Part shown: positions 24,695 through 32,106 of the stretch, piece by piece
Position numbering within the stretch: position 1 is the stretch's first letter
Layout: each line of letters begins with the position of its first letter
From: Pseudomonadota bacterium
GTDB taxonomy: Bacteria; Pseudomonadota; Alphaproteobacteria; Rhodobacterales; Rhodobacteraceae
Direction of reading: 5' to 3'
Assembly: GCA_963205075.1 (NCBI GenBank)
Contig: CAUJIU010000138.1
Coordinates: 1 to 32,805, forward strand
Length of the DNA stretch: 32,805 bases
Notes under the pieces: generated by a model
The model's database searches: none
The model's input: the letters and a program-made list of their open reading frames with translations, nothing else
Told to the model about the DNA's origin: nothing
Made by a program: the position numbers and the translations under genes

Positions 24695-26782
24695 TCATCT
24701 TCCCGTCAAGAGCGCATTGGGGTTGCGTTGAATGGTGCGGGCCAGCGCATTGATGGCCGCGGCGGCCTCCTGGATGTCGCGCAGGGTGGCCAGCGTCTCG
24801 GCGTTGAAGCGCGACCGCTCGCCATAGGCGCCAAGCACACCGCCCGCCTCGTCGATCAGGGTCGAGAGCCGTTCGGTCAGCTCGGGCAGACCGGCGGCCG
24901 CTTGCTCGATGGCGCCGGCCGCGTCGCTGGCCGAGGCCAGGGCGGTGTTGACATTGTCGACCGCGCCGCCCTTGCGGACCTCCTCCAGGAACACCCGCAA
25001 CTCGTCGAGCGCCCCCCCGAGCGAGGCCGGCAGGTCCTGGGTCGATTGCGCGCTCAGCAGCGTGTCGATGCTGGCCAAAGTCTCGGTTGCCGCGGTCGCC
25101 AGGCCGTCAAGGTCGAGCGCATTGGCCTTGGCGGCGAGCGCTTCGAGTTCCTGGGTGATGGCCGGCAGGCTTTCCGATGCGCTGTCGAGATTGGCGGCGG
25201 CGGCGCGCGCGGACTCGAGCGTGACCATGATCTGATCGACCACCTGACGCTCCTGCAGTTCGGTGACGATGGCGTTGAGGCTGGCGATGGTCTGGCGCAG
25301 CTCGGCCGGGACCGCCTGCATGTCTTCGGACCCGACCAGGCTGCGGGTTTCGTCCAGCAGCGCCACCAGCGATTCGGGCGCGGCGCGCAGGTTCTCGTCC
25401 GTCACCAGCGCCTCGGTGCTGTTGAGCAGGTCGATGGCGCTGGCCATCAGCTCCTCGATGGGCAGGTTGTTGATCCGGTCGAGGATGCCTTCGGCGGTGG
25501 TGGCCACGTCGGCGATGTTGGAGGCGGTGGTGGGCATGACCGGGTAGGGCTCGGCCGCGACATCGAGCGGCATCGGGAAGGCGTCGGGCACCTGGATGAG
25601 CTCGATCACCAGCGAGGTGCTCAACAGCCCGCTCGATACCAGCCGGGCGCGCAGGCCGTTCTGGACCTGCTGGGCCAGAAACTCCTGGGCGGCCTCGGGC
25701 GAGGAATCCTCGCCCAGCCCCAGCCGCGTCGGCTCGATCGCCAGGTTGGCCCGCAGGCGCACCCGCTTGAACCCGCCATAATCGGTGACGAAGGCGCCGA
25801 TATCCTTGACCCGGCCGATGCGCACCCCCTGAAACTTCACGTCCGCCCCGGCGGCAAGGCCGTTGACGCTTTCGTCGAAGATCACCGAGACGATCAGATC
25901 GTCGGCGACCGGGTCGGCAAACAGGCTTTCGCGGGCCTGGGTCTCGTCCTCGAAGATGTTGTAGCGGTGGCCCGCCTCGATCGGCTGGCCGCCCGAGACG
26001 ATGGTGTCGAAGGCGATGCCGCCCTCGACCAGCGAGGCGAGGCTGCTGACATCGAGCGTCACGCCTTGCGTGCCGAGCGAGATCGAGAAACCCGACGTGT
26101 CCCAGAACCGGGTTTCGCTGGTCAGCTGGCGGTCATAGGGCGCCCTGATGAAGGCCGCCACGCTGACGATGTCGCCCGATTCGGACAGTTCCGGCGTGTC
26201 CAGGTAGCCGACATCGATCCCCTTGTGCAGCACCGGCGCGCCGCTGGCCAACTGGTTGCCATCGCGGGCGCGCAGGGTGATCCAGGTGCCGTTCTGGCCC
26301 GGCCGCGACAGCGGGGCGCGGTCGAGCCCGCCAAACTGCTGCAGCGGCGCCCCTTTCAGTTCGTCCCAGCTGCCTTCGATGAACACGCCCGACAGCACCG
26401 TCGACAGGCCGGTGATGCCGCGCACCGAGACCTCGGGGCGCACCACCCAGAACGAGGTGGCCGCGTCCAGATAGGGGGCGACGTTGCGGTCGATGCGCGC
26501 GAAGACGACGACCTGGCGCAGGTCGGGCGTGAACTCCACCCGCTCGACCAGGCCGACATTGACATCGCGATACTTGATGACCGTGCTGCCGGCCTCGACG
26601 CCGGAGGCATTCTCGAAATAGATCGAGATCAGCACCCCGCGCTCGGAATAGCTCTGCCAGGCCACGCCCAGCGAGATGATCAGCGCCAGCAACGGCACCA
26701 GCCAGACCACCGAAATGCGCTCCCAGATGCGTTTCGGAATGGCCTGAACCTCAAGATCGGCGATGGGGTCGGTCTCGGTCAT
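24695..26782 (-). CDS. pqiB: PqiB-like MCE-domain intermembrane transport protein
   Basis: The 695-residue protein is anchored by one membrane helix near 26-44 (VWLVPLLALIISLGVAW). Three MCE domains follow, at about 48-120, 163-235 and 290-360; each has the pattern seen in GVEAGSTVIKYRDVNVGLVERV, GAPVLHKGIDVGYL and GADVKFQGVRIGRVKDI. After residue ~430 come long Ala/Leu-rich helices, the coiled tube crossing the periplasm. E. coli PqiB is 546 residues; the extra length is in this helical part. Hexamers of PqiB form a hydrophobic channel for lipids. ATG 26782 overlaps the pqiA second-half stop (ATGA). Confidence 0.92.
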   Translation of the reverse strand: MTETDPIADLEVQAIPKRIWERISVVWLVPLLALIISLGVAWQSYSERGVLISIYFENASGVEAGSTVIKYRDVNVGLVERVEFTPDLRQVVVFARIDRNVAPYLDAATSFWVVRPEVSVRGITGLSTVLSGVFIEGSWDELKGAPLQQFGGLDRAPLSRPGQNGTWITLRARDGNQLASGAPVLHKGIDVGYLDTPELSESGDIVSVAAFIRAPYDRQLTSETRFWDTSGFSISLGTQGVTLDVSSLASLVEGGIAFDTIVSGGQPIEAGHRYNIFEDETQARESLFADPVADDLIVSVIFDESVNGLAAGADVKFQGVRIGRVKDIGAFVTDYGGFKRVRLRANLAIEPTRLGLGEDSSPEAAQEFLAQQVQNGLRARLVSSGLLSTSLVIELIQVPDAFPMPLDVAAEPYPVMPTTASNIADVATTAEGILDRINNLPIEELMASAIDLLNSTEALVTDENLRAAPESLVALLDETRSLVGSEDMQAVPAELRQTIASLNAIVTELQERQVVDQIMVTLESARAAAANLDSASESLPAITQELEALAAKANALDLDGLATAATETLASIDTLLSAQSTQDLPASLGGALDELRVFLEEVRKGGAVDNVNTALASASDAAGAIEQAAAGLPELTERLSTLIDEAGGVLGAYGERSRFNAETLATLRDIQEAAAAINALARTIQRNPNALLTGR

Positions 26783-27423
26783 GCGGGCATCCTGTCGGCA
26801 TCCCAGATCAGGCGGGGGTCAATGCATTGAGCGGCACGCATGGTGAACACCACCGATAGCGCGAAACTGACGGCGGCAACGCCGGGATTGATGGTCGCAA
26901 CCGCGTCTAGTTGCACCAGCGCCGACAGAATCGCAACCACGAACACGTCGATCATCGACCAGCGGCCGATGAACTCGACCACGTCGTAAAGCCGGTGCCG
27001 CCGGTGGCTGTCACCACGGATGCGGCCATTGGTGGCCAGCACCAGATAGGCGATGGCCATGAACTTGCTGATCGGGATCACGATCGAGGCAAAGAACACG
27101 ATGAATGCGACAAAATAGGACTGGTGATGCACCAGGTCGATGACGCCGCCCAGGATGGTGTTCTCCTGATTGTCGACCAAGGTCGAGGTCAGCAGGATCG
27201 GATAGATATTGGCCGGGACATAGGCGATCATGCCCGCCGCGAGCCAGGCCCAGACCCGCTGGTTGGACAGCGGGTCGCGGCTGACCAGCGCGCCGCCGCA
27301 GCGCTTGCAGATGCGGTCGGAGATCAGGTGGACCTGACCGCAGCGGCGGCAGGCGACCAGCCCGGCCTGACGCGCCGTCAGGCGCGGTGTTGATCCAGCA
27401 TTTCCCAAATCGAGTACCTGCAC
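26779..27423 (-). CDS. pqiA: PqiA-like membrane protein, second half
   Basis: The 214-residue protein has a zinc-ribbon CRRCG...CKRCG (residues 25-43) and about four membrane helices (VWAWLAAGMIAYVPANIYPILLTS, SYFVAFIVFFASIVIPISKFMAIAYLV and two near the end). PANIYPI is a PqiA family mark. E. coli PqiA (about 417 residues) holds two such halves in one chain; here each is its own gene. The start is uncertain: GTG 27423 gives a 46-base overlap with the first-half gene, without a strong ribosome site; TTG 27408 is the alternative. It is the inner-membrane partner of PqiB. Confidence 0.85.
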   Translation of the reverse strand: MQVLDLGNAGSTPRLTARQAGLVACRRCGQVHLISDRICKRCGGALVSRDPLSNQRVWAWLAAGMIAYVPANIYPILLTSTLVDNQENTILGGVIDLVHHQSYFVAFIVFFASIVIPISKFMAIAYLVLATNGRIRGDSHRRHRLYDVVEFIGRWSMIDVFVVAILSALVQLDAVATINPGVAAVSFALSVVFTMRAAQCIDPRLIWDADRMPA

Positions 27424-28010
27424 ATCAGCGTGTCATTCAGAATTGTCACCAGCACCAGCGCCACGAAGGCCCAGAAGGCCGGGCCGAGGGTCAGCGTCGC
27501 CAGCCCCGCGACCTTGACCAGCGCCACCGCCACGCCGATGATGAAGATCTCGGCCATCGACCAGGGGCGCAGCATCTCGGCCAGCGCGAACATGGGCCGG
27601 GCGCTGCGCAGCGGCTTGCCCCCGAATGCCAGCGGCCCGAGCGCCCACAGGATCGCCAGCAGGCGCATCACGGGCAGCACCACGATGAAGGCCGCGACCG
27701 CCAGCGCCATCGGCACCGAAAGCGAATGCGAAAACGCCGCGATCGCCCCCACCACCGAGGTGGCGCTGTGCTTGCCCGCGGCGTCGAGTTCCAGAAACGG
27801 AAAGCTGATCGCGGCAACCATCAGGATGGTCGCGGTCAGCGCCAGCACCACGATCTGCGAGATCGCCGCCGGGCGCGTGGTGACCAGGATGGTGCCGCAG
27901 GTCACGCAGCGCGCGCGCTCGGCCGCGCCGGGGGTGCCGGCATGGTGCAGCGTGTCGCATTGCGGGCAAGCGACCAGATCATCCAGCGGCGGCAGCGGCT
28001 GCATCGTCAT
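27378..28010 (-). CDS. pqiA: PqiA-like membrane protein, first half
   Basis: The 210-residue protein starts with a zinc ribbon CPQCDTLHH...ARCVTCGTIL (residues 15-41), followed by about four membrane helices, including ISQIVVLALTATILMVAAIS, FPFLELDAAG, ALAVAAFIVVLPVMRLLAI and the amphipathic LRPWSMAEIFIIGVAVALVK, typical of the PqiA family. It is the first gene of the pqi operon and overlaps the second-half gene. ATG 28010 is used; ATG 28004 is also possible. In E. coli, PqiA is thought to feed or extract lipids at the inner membrane for the PqiB tunnel. Confidence 0.87.
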   Translation of the reverse strand: MTMQPLPPLDDLVACPQCDTLHHAGTPGAAERARCVTCGTILVTTRPAAISQIVVLALTATILMVAAISFPFLELDAAGKHSATSVVGAIAAFSHSLSVPMALAVAAFIVVLPVMRLLAILWALGPLAFGGKPLRSARPMFALAEMLRPWSMAEIFIIGVAVALVKVAGLATLTLGPAFWAFVALVLVTILNDTLMCRYSIWEMLDQHRA

Positions 28011-28069
28011 GTTGGCGCCCCAGGTTCCAGGGGCGACACCGTTGGCGCCGCCCGTCCATCTGGTCGAGA

Positions 28070-28097
28070 CCTATAGCAATAACCGGCTCAACGCCAA
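28070..28097 (-). promoter_or_regulatory. Candidate sigma70-type promoter for the pqi operon
   Basis: On the minus strand TTGGCG (28097-28092) and TATAGG (28075-28070) are 16 bases apart, in the 112-base gap between sulP and pqiA. A 9-base direct repeat GTTGGCGCC occurs at 28041-28049 and 28011-28019 in the leader. Match to consensus only. Confidence 0.4.
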
Positions 28098-28122
28098 TCA
28101 CGCAGGTGAAACATCGTGACGG

Positions 28123-29862
28123 TCAGGTTTCCGCTTTGCCGGCCGGGCAGGGCGCGGTCAGGGCCGCGACCGCTTCCATCTGCGACATGAACACCCGGCC
28201 TGACAACTGGCTCAGGAAGTCGCTGCGCTTGAGGCGGTCCATGACCGGGCCTTTCACCTCGCTCAGGTGCAGGTGCATGCCCATCTCGCCCAGGCGGTGA
28301 TTGATCGCCTCGAGCGATTCGAGCGCGCTGAGATCGATCTCGTTGATGGCCGAGCACAACAGCACCACGTCGCGCACGCAGGCATCATTGACCACGCGCG
28401 CGAGGATGTAGTCCTCCAGATAGCGGGCATTGGCGAAATAGAGGCTTTCATCGACGCGCAGGGTGACCAGCGTCGGGTGGGTCTCGACCTGATAGCGGCG
28501 GATGTTGCGGAAATGCTGGGTGCCCGGCACCAGCCCGACCTCGGCGATATGCGGGCGCGAGGTCTTGTAGAGAAACAGCAGGATCGACAGCGCCACCCCC
28601 GCCGTGACCCCGGCCTCGACCCCGAGGATCAGCGTGGCGCCGATCGTCACCGAGACGGCCAGGAAGTCGGACAGCGAATAGGTCCAGGCGCGGCGCAGCG
28701 CGCCAAGGTCCACCAGGCTGAGAACGGCCACCACGATGGTCGCGGCCAGCGTCGCCTTGGGCAGGAAGTAGATCAGCGGCGTCAGCGCGACCGCCGCCAA
28801 TGCCAGGCCGATGGCGGTGAAGGCGCCGGCGGCGGGTGTCTCGGACCCGGCCTCGAAATTGACCACCGAGCGCGAAAAGCCGCCCGTGACCGGAAAGCCT
28901 CCGGTGAAGGCCGCGCCCAGATTGGCGGCGCCCAGCGCGATCAGCTCCTGATCGGGGTCGATGCGCTGGCGGCGCCGGGCGGCCAGCGTCTGCGCCACCG
29001 AGATCGACTCGACAAAGCCGATGACCGAAATCAGGAGCGCGGGCAGCGCCAGTTGCCGCACCAGGTCAAGGGGCAGGGGGGGCAGGGTGAAGGGCGGCAG
29101 CGCCTGCGGCACCTGGCCCACCAGCCTGACGCCCCGGTCTTCCAGCCCCAGCCCCCAGGCCAGCGCGGTGGTGACCACCACCGCCGCCACCGGCCCGGCC
29201 TTGGCGCCGATATCGGCCAGCCGCGGGCCGGCGCCCGCGCGCATCAGGGCCGGTTTCAGCCGCTTGCGGGCCCAGAACAGGAAGGCGGCGGCGCCCAGTC
29301 CGATGGCCAGCGTCACCGGATGGATGCCGCCCAACCCGGCCCACAGGCCAGCGAGCATCCGGGGCAGGGTGTCGCCGCCCGCTGATATCCCGAGGATCTG
29401 GCCGAACTGGCTGGTGGCGATCAGTATCCCCGAGGCCGAGATGAAGCCCGAGATCACCGGATGCGACAGAAAGCTGGCCAGAAAGCCCAGCCGCAGCAGG
29501 CCCATCGCCAGCAGGATGGCGCCCGAAAGTGCCGCCAGCGTCAGCGCTGCGGCCGCATAGCCCGCGGTGCCGCTGGCCGCGACCTCGCCCACCGCCGCGG
29601 CGGTCATCAGCGAGACCACCGCCACCGGCCCGACCGCCAGCGCCCCGGAGGTGCCCAGCACCGTGTAGAGCAGGATCGGCACGATGGAGGCGTAAAGCCC
29701 CGCCTCGGCCGGCAGACCCGCCAGCAGCGCATAGGCCAGCGATTGCGGGATCAGCATGATCGTGACGATCAGCGCCCCGATCAGGTCGTTGGTCAGCCTG
29801 TCACGATTGTAGCGCCGGCCCCAATCGAGGATCGGGACCCGGCGCAGCACCGACGGATGCAT
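28123..29862 (-). CDS. SulP family anion transporter with STAS domain
   Basis: The 579-residue inner-membrane protein has the SulP layout: an N-terminal signature DLIGALIVTIMLIPQSLAYALLAGLPAEAGLYASIVP at 26-62, many helices to about residue 430, the conserved FPVTGGFSRSVVNFEAGSETPAAG near 338-361, and a cytoplasmic STAS domain at about 445-560 (VETHPTLVTLRVDESLYFANARYLED...INEIDLSALESLEAI). SulP proteins carry sulfate, bicarbonate or other anions. Its place after persulfide-detoxifying genes under a Crp/Fnr regulator suggests it handles sulfite, sulfate or a related sulfur anion. AAGGAA precedes ATG 29862, 27 bases after the upstream gene. Cargo is not determinable from sequence. Confidence 0.92.
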   Translation of the reverse strand: MHPSVLRRVPILDWGRRYNRDRLTNDLIGALIVTIMLIPQSLAYALLAGLPAEAGLYASIVPILLYTVLGTSGALAVGPVAVVSLMTAAAVGEVAASGTAGYAAAALTLAALSGAILLAMGLLRLGFLASFLSHPVISGFISASGILIATSQFGQILGISAGGDTLPRMLAGLWAGLGGIHPVTLAIGLGAAAFLFWARKRLKPALMRAGAGPRLADIGAKAGPVAAVVVTTALAWGLGLEDRGVRLVGQVPQALPPFTLPPLPLDLVRQLALPALLISVIGFVESISVAQTLAARRRQRIDPDQELIALGAANLGAAFTGGFPVTGGFSRSVVNFEAGSETPAAGAFTAIGLALAAVALTPLIYFLPKATLAATIVVAVLSLVDLGALRRAWTYSLSDFLAVSVTIGATLILGVEAGVTAGVALSILLFLYKTSRPHIAEVGLVPGTQHFRNIRRYQVETHPTLVTLRVDESLYFANARYLEDYILARVVNDACVRDVVLLCSAINEIDLSALESLEAINHRLGEMGMHLHLSEVKGPVMDRLKRSDFLSQLSGRVFMSQMEAVAALTAPCPAGKAET

Positions 29863-29889
29863 GCGGTGTTTCCTTGTGCGCCGGTTCCG

Positions 29890-30210
29890 CTACCGGATCG
29901 CGTTCCACAGGCTGGCCGAACGCGCGCCAGAGCGGCAGAAGGCGACGACCGGCCCCTTGGCGCCCTTGACCGCCTTGCGGAAGGTGTTGACCTCGGCCGC
30001 GCCGGCCATGCCGGGCCGGATCGGGATATGCCGCGCCTCGATCCCGGCGGCCTTGGCGGCGGCGGCGATCTCGGCAAATGTCGGCTGGCCGCGATCCTCG
30101 TTGTCGGGGCGGTTGCAGATGATCAGGGTCACGCCCTGCTCTGCGAGGGCCGCCACTTCATGCGGCTGGATCTGGGTGGTGACGGAGAAGGTCGGCGAGA
30201 GCTTGTTCAT
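29890..30210 (-). CDS. TIGR01244-type sulfurtransferase/phosphatase (Blh N-domain-like)
   Basis: The product (106 residues from ATG 30210) matches the small domain found fused to persulfide dioxygenase in Blh proteins: SVTTQIQPHEVAALAEQGVTLIICNRPDNED at 9-39 and the phosphatase-like loop FCRSGARSASLW at 91-102, with active Cys92. The family has a tyrosine-phosphatase fold; a sulfur-transfer role is proposed where it travels with persulfide dioxygenase. An earlier ATG at 30279, only 5 bases after the upstream stop, would add 23 residues with no family similarity; ribosome sites do not settle the choice. It lies between the metallo-hydrolase and sulP in one operon. Confidence 0.82.
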   Translation of the reverse strand: MNKLSPTFSVTTQIQPHEVAALAEQGVTLIICNRPDNEDRGQPTFAEIAAAAKAAGIEARHIPIRPGMAGAAEVNTFRKAVKGAKGPVVAFCRSGARSASLWNAIR

Positions 30211-30284
30211 TTTCCTGGTTTTTCCTGCGGTAGAGCCGCCAGCCCCGAAAGCCTGGCGAATAAGGGAGAGTATGGTCATGTTTT

Positions 30285-31169
30285 TCACAATCCGTTGACG
30301 GGAACCTTGAGCATCGGGCGGCCATCCTTGTCCTTGGGGACCTCGCCGGCGCGCATGTTGACCTGCAGCGACGGGATGATCAGCCGCGGCATGGACAGCG
30401 TCGCGTCGCGCTCGGTGCGAAAGCGCACGAAGTCCTCGCGGCTGCGGCCAGCGCCGACATGGATGTTGTGGGCTTTCTCGTCGCCCACCGTGGTTTCCCA
30501 CTGGATGTCGCGGCCGTTGGGGCCGTAATCGTGGCACATGAACAGGCGCATGGTTTCGGGCAGGGTCAGCAGGCGCTGGATGCTGTCATAGAGCACCCCG
30601 GCATCGCCGCCGGGAAAATCGGCCCGCGCCGAGCCGCCATCGGGCATGAACAGCGTATCGCCGACAAAGGCCGCATCGCCGACCACATGGGTCATGCAGG
30701 CGGGCGTATGGCCGGGCGTGTGCAGGACATTCACCGTCATCTTGCCGATCCGGTAGCTGTCGCCGTCCTTGAACAGGCGGTCGAACTGCGAGCCGTCGCG
30801 CTGGAACTCGGTGCCCTCGTTGAACACTTTGCCGAAGACGTCCTGAACGATGGTGATGTTCTCGCCGATGCCGATCTTGCCGCCGATCCTGTCCTGGATA
30901 TAGGGCGCGGCGGACAGGTGGTCGGCATGGACATGGGTCTCGATCAGCCATTCGAGCGTCAGGCCGTTGTCGCGGACATGCGCGATCATGGCGTCGGCAT
31001 GGTCGTAGGTGATGCGTCCGGCGGCATAGTCGATATCCATCACCGAATCGATGATGGCGCAGGAGGTCGAGGCCGGATCGCGCACCACATAGCTGATGGT
31101 ATTGGTCGCCGCGTCGAAAAAGGCGGTGACATCAGGGTGAACGGTCATGTCGGGTTCAAATGGCAGCAT
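30285..31169 (-). CDS. MBL-fold persulfide dioxygenase-like hydrolase (Blh/ETHE1 group)
   Basis: The 294-residue metallo-beta-lactamase-fold protein has THVHADH at 78-84, His150/His154 in HTPGHTPACM, Asp171 in VGDTLF, the ETHE1-group GGSARADFPGGDA at 178-190 and His213 in CHDYGPNG. Persulfide dioxygenases use one iron to oxidise glutathione persulfide to sulfite, protecting the cell from sulfide-derived persulfides. AAAGGA lies 6 bases before ATG 31169, clearly better than the longer frame starting at 31238. It is the first gene of the unit that continues with the TIGR01244 protein and sulP. Activity is inferred; hydrolase side-activities are possible. Confidence 0.88.
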   Translation of the reverse strand: MLPFEPDMTVHPDVTAFFDAATNTISYVVRDPASTSCAIIDSVMDIDYAAGRITYDHADAMIAHVRDNGLTLEWLIETHVHADHLSAAPYIQDRIGGKIGIGENITIVQDVFGKVFNEGTEFQRDGSQFDRLFKDGDSYRIGKMTVNVLHTPGHTPACMTHVVGDAAFVGDTLFMPDGGSARADFPGGDAGVLYDSIQRLLTLPETMRLFMCHDYGPNGRDIQWETTVGDEKAHNIHVGAGRSREDFVRFRTERDATLSMPRLIIPSLQVNMRAGEVPKDKDGRPMLKVPVNGL

Positions 31170-31241
31170 CGGGTATCCTTTCGGCAAACATCGTCGGGCG
31201 GGCGGTCTCGCGACCGTCTGGCCCGGCTTTTGCGACATCTG

Positions 31242-31270
31242 ATCCTAACCCACCGTGACATTGTCACCAA
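31242..31270 (-). promoter_or_regulatory. Candidate promoter of the persulfide dioxygenase operon
   Basis: On the minus strand TTGGTG (31270-31265) and TAGGAT (31247-31242) are exactly 17 bases apart in the 140-base gap between the Crp/Fnr gene and the metallo-hydrolase gene. The start would be near 31235, giving a leader of about 65 bases. The palindrome at 31255-31267 covers the 3' part of the -35 box and the spacer. Confidence 0.5.
31255..31267. promoter_or_regulatory. Palindromic operator candidate for the adjacent Crp/Fnr regulator
   Basis: GTGACA-T-TGTCAC is a perfect inverted repeat overlapping the candidate promoter. GTGAC resembles half-sites of Crp/Fnr regulators, but the 3-base centre between GTGAC and GTCAC is one base shorter than the common Fnr spacing. 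Half-sites of the same sequence recur at 32003-32008 and 32052-32057 upstream of the regulator gene itself. Confidence 0.6.
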
Positions 31271-31309
31271 TGCCGAAAGTCTAATGTATCTTTTCGCGGT
31301 GACGTGGCG

Positions 31310-31969
31310 TCAGGCGGCGGTTTCGGCCAGCGCCTCGAGCGCCGCCCGGTCGCGCAGCACGATGGTGCCGCGGCTCTGGCTGACCCAGTCGCGGCGCTGG
31401 AATTCCTGCAGCAGCCGCGAGATGACCTCGCGCGCGCTGCCAAGCTCGGCGGCAAGCTGCTGATGGGTGGCGTTGACCGTGTCCCTGGCATCGGCCAGCC
31501 GGACCAGCCGCGCTGCCAGCCGGATATCCATGCGCTGGAAGGCGATGTCCTCGATGGTCAGGAACAGGTCGGTGATGCGCTCGGAATAGGCCGAAAACAC
31601 GAAGCGGCGGAACTCGGGCGAGCGGGCGATGATGCTGTCGAACACCGCGCGCGGAATGGCGATGGCCGAGACATCGGTCTCGGCAATGCCTTCGGCGGCG
31701 TAATTGTCCTGCGCCAGCAGGCAGGCGGTGGTCAGCACGCAGCTTTCGCCCGCCGCGACCCGGTAGAGCACGATCTCGCGCCCGCCCTCGCTGACCTGCT
31801 GCACCCGCACCGTGCCGCCATCGACCAGCAACAGGTTGTCGGCGGGCTTGCCCGGCCCGAAGATCACCGTCCCCTTGGGCACCTTGATGGCGCGCGCCCC
31901 GGCCTCGGCCTCGCGCCGGGTCTCGGGGTCGAGGCCGGACAGGGCGGGGAATGAGTCGATCCAGGACAT
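31310..31969 (-). CDS. Crp/Fnr-family transcriptional regulator
   Basis: The 219-residue protein has a cyclic-nucleotide-binding-type sensor domain (about 15-125), a dimerisation helix and a winged helix at about 150-212. Its recognition helix, GSAREVISRLLQEF, keeps the Glu181, Ser184 and Arg185 used by Fnr. It lacks the N-terminal Cys cluster of Fnr, so it is not an iron-sulfur oxygen sensor of that type. Two Cys (C77 and C83 in ESCVLTTACLL) lie in the sensor domain. GGAGG sits 6 bases before ATG 31969. It lies just upstream of the persulfide dioxygenase operon on the same strand, whose promoter carries a GTGACA palindrome, so it probably controls that operon. Confidence 0.88.
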   Translation of the reverse strand: MSWIDSFPALSGLDPETRREAEAGARAIKVPKGTVIFGPGKPADNLLLVDGGTVRVQQVSEGGREIVLYRVAAGESCVLTTACLLAQDNYAAEGIAETDVSAIAIPRAVFDSIIARSPEFRRFVFSAYSERITDLFLTIEDIAFQRMDIRLAARLVRLADARDTVNATHQQLAAELGSAREVISRLLQEFQRRDWVSQSRGTIVLRDRAALEALAETAA

Positions 31970-32038
31970 GGCAGCCTCCGGTTCCTGCGGGTCCGGGCAA
32001 TGTGTCACGCGGGCAGGCGGAGGTAAATCGACAGGCGG

Positions 32039-32075
32039 GGCCAAAGCGGGCGTGACAAGGCGGGCCCGCTTGGCC
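32039..32075. repeat. Long imperfect inverted repeat between crp-type gene and FAH-family gene
   Basis: GGCCAA-A-GCGGGC and GCCCGC-TTGGCC pair over 12 bases with one bulged A and a 12-base loop that contains GTGACA. It lies in the 137-base gap between two divergent genes, so a terminator role makes no sense. It may be an operator or leader hairpin. Confidence 0.5.
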
Positions 32076-32106
32076 AGAGTTGCCCCGACCCAACCAGAGG
32101 CCCGCC

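Noticed and set aside
24677-26830. 717-residue plus-strand open frame opposite pqiB
   Set aside because: Antisense to PqiB, whose three MCE domains are clear. No recognisable domain or ribosome site.
28267-29385. Long plus-strand open frame opposite the SulP gene
   Set aside because: Shadow of the SulP transporter, Gln/Arg/His rich and without membrane segments or motifs.
31255-31267. Classical Fnr box or Crp site
   Set aside because: The site lacks TTGAT-N4-ATCAA or TGTGA-N6-TCACA and has an odd 13-base symmetry, so I keep it only as an operator candidate for the local regulator.
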